Shown here: positions 16,201-21,848 of the stretch, piece after piece | Layout of the letters: the number at the start of each line of letters is the position of its first letter | How positions within the stretch are numbered: position 1 is the first letter of the stretch | Source of the DNA: a virus | Virus record (IMG/VR): IMGVR_UViG_3300032223_000817 | Location: 1-24,692 of that record | Length of the DNA stretch: 24,692 nt | Strand: one strand, 5' to 3' | Position numbers and translations under genes: made by a program | The notes under the pieces: model-generated | The model's input: only the letters and a program-made list of their open reading frames with translations | Told to the model about the DNA's origin: nothing | Database searches by the model: none

Positions 16201-16439
16201 GTTACAAAACAACAAACTCAAAAGATTCTGCAGGCAATAATAATGCTGTGGTCACTGATGCGGCTAGAACTAAAACTGTAGCAATTACCCATACTGATCG
16301 TTGGGCTTATCTTGGAAATTCTTTTCCGGTAAGCACAATCACTGGCGCAGCGTATGCAATTATTAACGTTACCTTTAGCCCAACAACGTACGTGTCAGGT
16401 CAGGCCTTCGACATTGACAGAGTTGTATTTAGAGAATAG
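13215..16439 (+). CDS. Baseplate wedge/gpI-like protein fused to four jelly-roll-like binding modules
   Basis: The 1074-residue protein follows gp6 directly. Its N-terminal 230 residues contain ISNWLPKAWL (about 132) and a helical tail-protein-I-like part with LLDYKGTSIGY, the place of P2 gpI or T4 gp7. After that come four similar beta modules, about 253-430, 455-630, 662-805 and 889-1074. Each begins with 'F/E-x3-6-W' (SSFEESLGNWGV; PEFEYGYGSWAT; GGFDINTTDWTA; SSFERDLNGWIS) and ends with a strand such as YFDMFQFAE, YWVDGVLLEE, CHIDGVSVNYG or FDIDRVVFRE. This is the plan of carbohydrate-binding jelly-roll domains (CBM4/9-like). The likely role is anchoring a host-recognition device to the baseplate. 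No chaperone domain or enzymatic motif was recognised. It closes the tail operon. Confidence 0.78.
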   Translation: MAKYGTKRYGSGVRYGVTSVISVYYQSNIVARSIDYGKIKVDWEPVTPDPTDRVPTHWALVRSYSGSLDNPYDGTILTGGAYSTISTTYTDTIIDKEDIEVCYSLWLFNGVAWKFCGNSYTILVGSKDSLVKISNWLPKAWLNPVDRVGEGLSTYNDNTLTTILGVFAFMYDRLRVEGSILANQFNSFYTPNTLLDYKGTSIGYQYEAALGDTYNRSISAVGNIVNSYKGTTAGLITYTNGLVHWNSTPVVGHNLLLDYNDSSFEESLGNWGVSSGTFTATTYALASISAPAPFVDISYPPRTIGLAKLVTAATTPITMSLPKSGNSVLLTGVPIKQNTRYVFSGWARHVTASATVSAVITWYDQFGTSLGSTPAGTTLTTTTSFAEFTSSSDSGRNGKLSPLNAKFAKVTLTVTPSSSASNTLYFDMFQFAEADKSFLFEDARKVYLTISGQKENYIYNPEFEYGYGSWATINGKITPDSTTAAAIVHGTRSLKLTSIANGTVALVSDWVAMDPGQSIVVSASILGSAARTARIRVEFSNQATTEQQTSVLTDADGQYYPLTNYYEDSDPITLSTTTSSTAYTFAVTPPFTQDAGNPLAKITIYITDNIAGDSYWVDGVLLEEASTLLPFFSGDGGAAITNPLTQPYQAAEDSMWEIKELYNYMSNGGFDINTTDWTAGSGTLTRVALDGSGIGPKYGAYFGKLTYSSTGSVTGTAYLPSAALGGEDLTISAWVRKAVATYTIGADSFTIPSSEASSWNRIHTSIQLTAGQTTVPFTIAVANTAGSTSTICHIDGVSVNYGRVVVPYVDPSAAGTFALVNPLNSAKSIWASKTSSVGGGKSNYFYNYSAKLKRLTNTINTYMPIASTWAITPGTDSGLYEDLPGAKISSSSFERDLNGWISVNSTLARKVAAGTFLNDITTHGQGYCTVTTAGSSGNKPFGIKTGKVYIIADAGYYSSVAIRPKNSNSLGNYSLRVDYYDINDAAIVVYLDNLTGYKTTNSKDSAGNNNAVVTDAARTKTVAITHTDRWAYLGNSFPVSTITGAAYAIINVTFSPTTYVSGQAFDIDRVVFRE

Positions 16440-16448
16440 AATATATCT

Positions 16449-16724
16449 ATGGGCATAGTACTGATTGCAGGATTAGCTACAGCGTGTATTTTAACAGCTG
16501 TAGAAAGTCTAGTTAAACCTATTGGAAAATGGCGAGGACTTCTAGCTTTGATCCTCAGCCTACTTGCATGCCTTAATTTAAACACACGTCTATTGTACCT
16601 TGCTGTTTACACATTAGCAACTACATTTATAAGCCTTACTTTATCTCTTGCTACAGAGCAACTATTGACTGGAGTTACCGCAAGAGAACTTCGTGGTTTG
16701 CCAAACAGGGTGGATAGACTGTAG
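16449..16724 (+). CDS. Small membrane protein, possible holin
   Basis: The 91-residue protein has three hydrophobic segments: about 1-20 (GIVLIAGLATACILTAV), 29-43 (GLLALILSLLACLNL) and 48-70 (LYLAVYTLATTFISLTLSLA). They are separated by short charged turns, and the tail is basic and charged (RELRGLPNRVDR). Small size, multiple membrane segments and location right after the tail fibre gene fit a holin, which would time lysis. No endolysin is next to it, so a membrane-associated role at the start of infection or in replication is also possible. No SD sequence stands out; AGAGAA at 16431-16436 is weak. Confidence 0.5.
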   Translation: MGIVLIAGLATACILTAVESLVKPIGKWRGLLALILSLLACLNLNTRLLYLAVYTLATTFISLTLSLATEQLLTGVTARELRGLPNRVDRL

Positions 16725-16747
16725 TATAGATATAGAGGGAGGGTTAT

Positions 16748-17662
16748 ATGCTAAGACCAATTATTAACCCAAAGTTATCTTTACGAGCCAGGTCACTTTT
16801 CTATTATTTTGCAGAAAAGGGTCGGGTTATTTCTGCTGACGAATTAAGAAAGACGCAAGAATTTCCTGAAGGTAGGGATGCGCTTCAGTCTGCAATCAAT
16901 GAACTTAAAGATCTTAAGTACGTTAAGTCTGTCCGTGTACAGAATAACGGCCAATGGATTGCTCGCCTAAAATTTACAGAAGAGGCTAAAAAGCTGCTTT
17001 CTACCGACAACGGCTTTTCAGGGCACCTATACATAGACAACTATACAGCTACTAGTACTAGTGATATATCTACTAGAGCTAATATAGTTAAAGATACTAA
17101 CGTATCTTTAACTATAGGGGCTGCGCCCCAAGAAGGAGAAGAGATGAGTTGGAATCTTGATGGGGATGAAGAAGCTCCTAAAGCAAAGCGTGGCGAAGAA
17201 GAACCTATTGCTGGTGCTGTTGGCAAACTTGAAGATCGCCAGGCACGTCTTAACGCAAAGTACAAGAAACCAGTTAAGGCTCAGCGTGACAGCAAGGATA
17301 GAATCAATACTCCAGAGGAGCTTTGGTCTACCACAGATTTGATTGCAGAGTTCTACGATCTAGTTGAGAAGGCTGCACCAAACACTTCTAGCCAAGTCAA
17401 TAACAAATATCTTGCGACTTGGATCAACAAGCAGGTTGGCGAAGGAACTCAACGCCATGAACTTCTAAAGGCTATGCGTATGTTTTTTGCAGATCCACGT
17501 AACCTAAATGATCTTGGTATTGGTAAACCACTATGGCAAAGATTCTTTTCCTACTACCCAACAATTCAGGGAGTAGTTAAGAAGCCAGAGCAGCCAACAT
17601 ACTCAACAGATAAATTTAAAGCACATCAAGAAAAAATGATGCGACTACTAGAGGGAGAATAA
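16748..17662 (+). CDS. Winged-helix DNA-binding protein, probable replication initiator
   Basis: The 304-residue protein starts at ATG 16748 after a very strong Shine-Dalgarno region (AGAGGGAGGG at about 16733-16742). Residues 10-85 look like a winged helix: LSLRARSLFYYFAEKG, then VISADELRK, a recognition helix RDALQSAINELKDLKYV and a wing WIARLKFTEEA, as in phage replication and DnaD-like N-domains. Residues 110-185 are a charged, probably disordered linker. The C-terminal 110 residues are helical (LIAEFYDLVEKA, NNKYLATWINKQV, RHELLKAMRMFFAD), possibly the part that contacts helicase or loader. The DnaC-type loader overlaps its end by one base. By synteny with phage O/P-type or DnaD/DnaC-type pairs, it probably marks the origin and recruits the loader. 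Confidence 0.6.
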   Translation: MLRPIINPKLSLRARSLFYYFAEKGRVISADELRKTQEFPEGRDALQSAINELKDLKYVKSVRVQNNGQWIARLKFTEEAKKLLSTDNGFSGHLYIDNYTATSTSDISTRANIVKDTNVSLTIGAAPQEGEEMSWNLDGDEEAPKAKRGEEEPIAGAVGKLEDRQARLNAKYKKPVKAQRDSKDRINTPEELWSTTDLIAEFYDLVEKAAPNTSSQVNNKYLATWINKQVGEGTQRHELLKAMRMFFADPRNLNDLGIGKPLWQRFFSYYPTIQGVVKKPEQPTYSTDKFKAHQEKMMRLLEGE

Positions 17663-18339
17663 TGTACGATTTGTCTAAAGAAGCCCCAAGCATTCGGAAA
17701 CAAATCGTTCAAGCCGGTCTCCCAATGAAAACTATTGGTAAGGAATTTTCTGATTTAGATTCCACACCCGCTCTTGAAGCCGTCAAGAAATGGGTTGCTC
17801 GAGTAGTAAATGGCGAGATCATCCAAAAGGCCGGAACACCCTCTTGTGGGCTAGGAATTATGCTGGTGGGTAATCCAGGTCACGGAAAGACTACTATGGC
17901 TTCTACGGCCCTGCAGAGCCTTATTAGGGGTATCTCAGGGGACGCCTTAGGCACCCCAGGAATGCTCCCAAACCGTATAGGCGGGTTTATGGACTATCCA
18001 AAGCTTTTGCGGTTACAGAAGTCTCAGTTCTCGGAAGAAGACGATGCCACTCAGACTCTACTTGACGGCATATACGGGGACTCGGATAGAATGAATAACG
18101 TAAGGGTTTTTGTTCTAGATGATATTGGTAAGGAATATAGAACGGCATCAGGGTGGGCGGAAAATACTTTTGATGCGTTACTACGTTCAAGATTTAATGC
18201 GGGGCTTCCAACTATTGTAACTACAAACGTTCCTCTTGATAATTGGGGAAGTGTTTATGGTTCACCTATGGGAAGCTTTGCTATGGAAGCATTTATACCA
18301 ATCGAGGTAGAGGCACCACAGGGGGACAGACGAGGATGA
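17662..18339 (+). CDS. DnaC-type AAA+ helicase loader
   Basis: The 225-residue ATPase starts at ATG 17662 (TAATG junction). Walker A is G70-N-P-G-H-G-K76-T77. Walker B is VFVLDDIG with D153 and D154. Sensor 1 is near 190 (TIVTTNVPLDNW). This order and spacing are those of DnaC/DnaI-type loaders, which open the DnaB ring and place it on single-stranded DNA. The N-terminal 60 residues, with SIRKQIVQAGLPMKT, would be the helicase-binding part. The substrate is presumably the phage DnaB-type helicase encoded three genes downstream. An Arg finger could not be assigned with certainty. The gene ends close to the SWIM-finger gene. Confidence 0.85.
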   Translation: MYDLSKEAPSIRKQIVQAGLPMKTIGKEFSDLDSTPALEAVKKWVARVVNGEIIQKAGTPSCGLGIMLVGNPGHGKTTMASTALQSLIRGISGDALGTPGMLPNRIGGFMDYPKLLRLQKSQFSEEDDATQTLLDGIYGDSDRMNNVRVFVLDDIGKEYRTASGWAENTFDALLRSRFNAGLPTIVTTNVPLDNWGSVYGSPMGSFAMEAFIPIEVEAPQGDRRG

Positions 18340-18350
18340 AGGAAACTACT

Positions 18351-18635
18351 ATGAGTTCATGGCAAGTTACACAATTGTTTTTATCTGACTCTGGACCGCA
18401 TGAGGTTTGGATCAATCTTGATAATAAAAAACTTCGCTGTAATTGTGAAGGTTTTAACACACGCAGTATGTGTAAGCATACCCGTTACGTTTCAGATAAG
18501 ATGAAAAATAATTCTGGTGTGTATCCAGTAGAAATTTCTACTAGGGCTCCTGAGAATGATGCTGCTCTTGCAAGTTTAGATCCCGTTATGTTTAGGGATT
18601 TCTTATTGAAGTATGGCAAGATCGAAGTTCTTTAA
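18351..18635 (+). CDS. Small SWIM-type zinc-finger protein
   Basis: The start is taken at ATG 18351 because AAGGA lies 7 bases upstream. ATG 18336 in the overlap with the loader stop is an in-frame alternative adding five residues. The product is 94 aa. C30-x-C32-x8-C41-x-H43 is a SWIM finger (C-x-C-x(n)-C-x-H), within KLRCNCEGFNTRSMCKHTRYV. SWIM fingers bind DNA or proteins and occur in transposases, SNF2 helicases and recombination cofactors. Here it stands alone between the loader and the helicase. The remaining residues form a beta hairpin before the finger and two helices after it. A role in replication or recombination is inferred from the neighbours; the partner is unknown. Confidence 0.75.
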   Translation: MSSWQVTQLFLSDSGPHEVWINLDNKKLRCNCEGFNTRSMCKHTRYVSDKMKNNSGVYPVEISTRAPENDAALASLDPVMFRDFLLKYGKIEVL

Positions 18636-18637
18636 TA

Positions 18638-19054
18638 ATGCGTGGGGGCGATATATCAAATGAAACTCCTATGCGGGTTGTGGTTACTTTGGACTGCATC
18701 CTTGATCGCAGGCCCACCTTTAAGAAGGTACTTGGTGTGGCGGTCAGTGGTGAAGAGGTTACGTACAATAGACAGTCGCTCTCTTTATTTTGGCGATTTG
18801 CAGAAACCTACTCTTACAAGTTAGAATTGGTAGGGTACGGTTTTTCTCAAAATGAAATGGATGAAGTTTTAGAAGATCTAGACAATCTTGGAACTAATCC
18901 GTTTAACTACGCAAAAGCTTATAGAGTTCCTGCAGACCTTGTTGCAGAGCTAGCATACAGACCAGAGTTAAAGCATGTGATTGATATACCCGAACGTGGG
19001 TTACGTTACGGGCATTGGTATTTAGATATGGGGGCAGCTGGTGGCAGCAGATAA
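18638..19054 (+). CDS. HAD-like protein with a degenerate motif I
   Basis: The 138-residue protein starts at ATG 18638; ATG 18671 is a possible later start and neither has a strong ribosome binding site. The segment RVVVTLDCIL (about 13-22) looks like HAD motif I (h-h-h-D-x-D-G-x-L) but has Thr17 in place of the nucleophilic Asp and Cys in place of Gly. ELVGYG (about 58-63) could be motif II. VIDIPERGLRYG (about 113-124) recalls a C-terminal 'D-x-P-x-R-x-x-x-[WY]-G' motif of small phage HAD-like proteins. Phosphatase activity is therefore unlikely, and the family call is tentative. The gene overlaps the helicase gene by 14 bases and probably serves the replisome. Confidence 0.4.
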   Translation: MRGGDISNETPMRVVVTLDCILDRRPTFKKVLGVAVSGEEVTYNRQSLSLFWRFAETYSYKLELVGYGFSQNEMDEVLEDLDNLGTNPFNYAKAYRVPADLVAELAYRPELKHVIDIPERGLRYGHWYLDMGAAGGSR

Positions 19055-20285
19055 TGAAGAGAGATTAATCTCCAGAGTCGTAAGGACTCGGGAAATTATC
19101 CCTGCCTTAGAAAAGGGTGTTGATGATAGCTGGTTCTTTGTAGATGAGAATCGTTCTGTCTGGAAGTTTATTCGTACGCATTGGACTCGCTACCAAGAAA
19201 TTCCTAGCGCTGTAACTGTTAAGGATAATTTTCCTACCTATAGATTACTTGCTGTAGATGATTCTTTAGATTACTTAGTGGATCAATTAGTTGAATACCG
19301 ACGACGTCAAAAAGCTATAGAAGTAGTACAGACCGCTGCAGAACTTATTGCTTCTGGTAACCACGATGGCGCTATTGCAGAGATGAGTTCTGGGGTTGCA
19401 ACTATCTATGATGAGGGTGCTGCTCAGTCTAGCGACGTAGATCTTACCAAAGATCCGGACAAACGTTTTCAAGAGTATTTAGATATTAAAACTCGTGACG
19501 GTGCCTTGCTTGGTTACCGCACAGGGTTTCGTACTATTGATGAAGCTACCGCTGGTTTGCAAAACGGTCAATTAATTACAATTATTGCTCCTCCTAAAAC
19601 CGGTAAGTCTGTGCTTGCTATGCAGATCGCAGTCAACGTACATGAAGATGGTCATGTCCCTATGTTCCAATCTTTTGAGATGAGCAATATTGAGCAACAA
19701 CATCGTCACGATGCTATGCGTGCAAAGATTGCACACTCCCGCTTAGTGCGAGGAAATTTAAACTTAGAAGAAGAACGTAGATACAAAGCAACTTTAGAGC
19801 GTATGGAAACTATGCAGAAGTTTTATCTTACGGATAGTACTTCTGCCATGACAGTTACAGGATTGGCAGCAAAAATTGAAAAGATTAAGCCTGACATTGT
19901 TTTTGTTGATGGTGTCTATCTTATGGTTGATGAAGCTAGCGGTGAATCAAATACTCCACAGGCTTTGACAAGCATTACTCGTAACCTAAAACGACTAGCA
20001 CAAAAAGCTAACATTCCAATTGTGGTGTCCACTCAGGTTCTTCTTTGGAAGATGAAGAAGCGCCAGGTATCCGCAGATGCGATTGGGTATTCATCCTCGT
20101 TCTTCCAAGACTCAGATGTGATTCTTGGTTTGCAACGTCAAGATGAAGAAGATGATTCATCTCGTGAACTTCGTATTGTTGCAAGCCGTAACTCTGGCCC
20201 AGCAACAAGCGATCTTCTATGGGACTGGGAAGAAGGGAAGTTTGAAGAGTATGGAACCTTTGGCACTCCAATCAAACCCTTTTAA
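19041..20285 (+). CDS. DnaB-type replicative helicase
   Basis: The 414-residue protein starts at GTG 19041, inside the end of the previous gene, with a G-rich ribosome binding site at 19030-19034. Residues 1-105 correspond to the DnaB N-terminal helical domain. From about 160 the RecA-like domain follows. LGYRTGFRTIDEATAGLQNG is the usual entry ('G-x-x-T-G-[FY]-x-x-[IL]-D'). A183-P-P-K-T-G-K189-S190 is Walker A. PDIVFVDGVYLM with D290 is Walker B. VVSTQV is sensor-like, and SSSFFQDSDVILGL is the typical DnaB stretch near the end. It unwinds the phage fork and is presumably loaded by the DnaC-type protein upstream. The WhiB gene starts within its last 35 bases. Confidence 0.9.
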   Translation: MAADNEERLISRVVRTREIIPALEKGVDDSWFFVDENRSVWKFIRTHWTRYQEIPSAVTVKDNFPTYRLLAVDDSLDYLVDQLVEYRRRQKAIEVVQTAAELIASGNHDGAIAEMSSGVATIYDEGAAQSSDVDLTKDPDKRFQEYLDIKTRDGALLGYRTGFRTIDEATAGLQNGQLITIIAPPKTGKSVLAMQIAVNVHEDGHVPMFQSFEMSNIEQQHRHDAMRAKIAHSRLVRGNLNLEEERRYKATLERMETMQKFYLTDSTSAMTVTGLAAKIEKIKPDIVFVDGVYLMVDEASGESNTPQALTSITRNLKRLAQKANIPIVVSTQVLLWKMKKRQVSADAIGYSSSFFQDSDVILGLQRQDEEDDSSRELRIVASRNSGPATSDLLWDWEEGKFEEYGTFGTPIKPF

Positions 20286-20502
20286 CGGAACTCAGCTATG
20301 CGCTGGAGAAAACCCAGATATCTTTTTTCCGGAGAAGTATACAAATCACAAGGCTGTTCAAATAGCTAAAGAAATTTGTGGAGATTGCTGGATTAAAGAA
20401 GAATGTTACAAGTACGCACTACAGATCCCAAACCTAGAGGGTATCTGGGCAGGAACAACACCGCTTGAAAGGAAAAGATTATTAAAAACATTAGCGATCT
20501 AA
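20251..20502 (+). CDS. WhiB-family iron-sulfur transcription regulator
   Basis: The start is ATG 20251, giving 83 aa and overlapping the helicase by 35 bases; a longer frame upstream is only the helicase read out of frame. The four cluster ligands are C17, C43, C46 and C52 (C-x25-C-x2-C-x5-C). LCAGENPDIFFP after the first Cys and EGIWAGTTPLERKRLL (about 63-78) match the WhiB 'G-[VI]-W-[GA]-G' turn and basic tail. WhiB proteins bind a 4Fe-4S cluster and usually sigma-A region 4, changing host promoter use. Mycobacteriophage WhiB (TM4 WhiB) is known to repress host whiB2 and block superinfection. This is the clearest sign of an actinobacterial host. The overlap with the helicase suggests early, coupled expression. 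Confidence 0.92.
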   Translation: MEPLALQSNPFNGTQLCAGENPDIFFPEKYTNHKAVQIAKEICGDCWIKEECYKYALQIPNLEGIWAGTTPLERKRLLKTLAI

Positions 20503-20522
20503 AACCGGATTATACAAATGCA

Positions 20523-20741
20523 ATGGATGTTCGTGGAGAACCTACTCACGTTTGTCCGTGTGGTTCAATGCTTTGGAATGTTAAGGCTATGTTTCAAGAC
20601 TATGAAATTTCAATGTACTTCTTAGACATGGAGTGTGCAGAATGTGGTACTAAAGCTACCGCACCAACTTTGCCAGACATGCCGGAAGATTACGTAATGA
20701 TGGACGACCGACCAAAAGCAGAGTACGAAGAAGAGGACTAA
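20523..20741 (+). CDS. Small zinc-ribbon-like protein (72 aa)
   Basis: ATG 20523 lies 20 bases after the WhiB gene, without an obvious ribosome binding site. C11-x-C13-G and C38-x2-C41-G lie on either side of a beta-like stretch, which fits a single zinc ribbon. The last 22 residues are very acidic (DDRPKAEYEEED), which could mimic nucleic acid or mediate protein contacts. No family was recognised. It lies between WhiB and primase and two bases ahead of the primase start, so it probably belongs to replication or transcription control. Confidence 0.65.
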   Translation: MDVRGEPTHVCPCGSMLWNVKAMFQDYEISMYFLDMECAECGTKATAPTLPDMPEDYVMMDDRPKAEYEEED

Positions 20742-20742
20742 C

Positions 20743-21714
20743 ATGTATCGTGAGGGCGACGTAGAGTCTGTACTTCTAAGACTTGGCATTGAAGTAGATC
20801 AACGCAATGATGAGTTGCTTGGTCTATGTCCTATGCACTTAGAACGTACTGGTCGTGCAGACTCTCGCCCGTCATGGTCAATGAACGTAGAGACCGGTGT
20901 CCATCACTGCTTCTCATGTGGATACCGTGGCACCCTGCTTACTCTTGTTGCAGAGATCAATGAGTTTGAGACTCAATGGGGTCGCCTTGATTTTGAGGCA
21001 GCCAAGGACTGGTTGCGTCAAAACATTGAGGTTAACTTTGAGTTGATTGCTAAACAACTAGAAGAAGCTAAGAACTCTTATATACCTGTTCAGCCAGTGC
21101 TTGAAATGAGTGAGGCACGTCTGGCGATTTTCGACGGAGTACCACCAGATTGGGCCCTATCTGCTAGGGGTTTAACTGCAGATGCTTGTGTTAAGCATTC
21201 GGTTAAATGGGATGCTAAGCAACAGGGTTGGATTACACCAATTCGTAACCCAGAAAACAATAGGCTTATGGGTTGGCAAGAAAAGGGTCAGGTCAATCGT
21301 TATTTTCGAAACCGTCCCACCGGAGTACAGAAGTCTAAAACTTTATTTGGTTTAGATGTCTGGAGCAGTGGCACTATGATCATTGTTGAGTCTCCGCTAG
21401 ACGTAGTAAAACTATCGTCATTGGGAATTGAAGGCGGGGTCTCAACTTTCGGCGCATCTATTAGTCAGGATCAAGTAGATCTAATGCGTCGTGCAGATAA
21501 GTTAATCATTGCATTTGATAACCCTAGTATTGATCCCGCTGGTGAGAAGGCTTCTCGTGACATGCTTGCACGTACAAAAAAAGAGGGGCTTGAATGTTTC
21601 TTCTTTAAGTATGGTGGGGACTACAAAGACATTGGCGATATGCCTGAAGAGCAGGTTATACTAGGTATAGAGAAAGCAAAGCATTCTGTTTTTGGGGAGA
21701 TGGCATTTTTATGA
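20743..21714 (+). CDS. DNA primase (CHC2 zinc finger plus TOPRIM)
   Basis: The 323-residue protein starts at ATG 20743 with AGAGGA upstream. The CHC2-type zinc site is C29-P-M-H32 and C56-F-S-C59, in the typical setting LLGLCPMHLE and HHCFSCGYRG. Then comes a linker, and from about 205 a TOPRIM fold: MIIVESPLDVVKL with E216, then LIIAFDNPSIDPAGEKA with D259 and D264. The usual D-x-D-x-x-G is stretched to D-N-x3-D-P-A-G. The protein makes RNA primers for the fork unwound by the DnaB-type helicase encoded upstream. No helicase domain is fused, unlike T7 gp4. At 323 aa it is close to a minimal primase core and lacks the DnaG C-terminal helicase-binding domain, so contact with the helicase must differ. 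Confidence 0.88.
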   Translation: MYREGDVESVLLRLGIEVDQRNDELLGLCPMHLERTGRADSRPSWSMNVETGVHHCFSCGYRGTLLTLVAEINEFETQWGRLDFEAAKDWLRQNIEVNFELIAKQLEEAKNSYIPVQPVLEMSEARLAIFDGVPPDWALSARGLTADACVKHSVKWDAKQQGWITPIRNPENNRLMGWQEKGQVNRYFRNRPTGVQKSKTLFGLDVWSSGTMIIVESPLDVVKLSSLGIEGGVSTFGASISQDQVDLMRRADKLIIAFDNPSIDPAGEKASRDMLARTKKEGLECFFFKYGGDYKDIGDMPEEQVILGIEKAKHSVFGEMAFL

Positions 21715-21848
21715 TTAAAGCATTTAAACAGTGGCGTTGCAATAAGGCAGGGCACACCTACGGCGAGGGTGTTAGCTGCCCCTTTACTGGAAATACCTAT
21801 CACTACTGCAGCAAGTGTGGTAACAGAAAGACGGTGAGTGGTAAGTGA
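21711..21848 (+). CDS. Tiny zinc-ribbon-like protein (45 aa)
   Basis: ATG 21711 overlaps the primase stop (ATGA), and TGA 21846-21848 overlaps the next gene's GTG start (GTGA at 21845-21848). Both junctions are typical of translational coupling and argue that this is a gene. C10, H15, C23, C33-x2-C36-G give a compact zinc ribbon, with HYCSKCG as the second knuckle. The composition is basic (many K and R), compatible with nucleic-acid binding. No named family is claimed. Confidence 0.7.
   Translation: MIKAFKQWRCNKAGHTYGEGVSCPFTGNTYHYCSKCGNRKTVSGK

Noticed and set aside
16698-16730. Promoter-like TTGCCA at 16698 and TATAGA at 16725 before the replication genes
   Set aside because: The spacing (21 bases) is too long, and the closer -10 option (TAGTAT) matches poorly. 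A promoter is expected here but is not supported by sequence alone.
18243-18350. Upstream extension of the SWIM protein frame to ATG 18243
   Set aside because: It overlaps the conserved end of the helicase loader out of frame, and a good ribosome binding site points to ATG 18351.
20125-20250. Upstream extension of the WhiB frame to ATG 20125
   Set aside because: The extra residues are only the helicase gene read in another frame and have no WhiB character; family members begin near ATG 20251.
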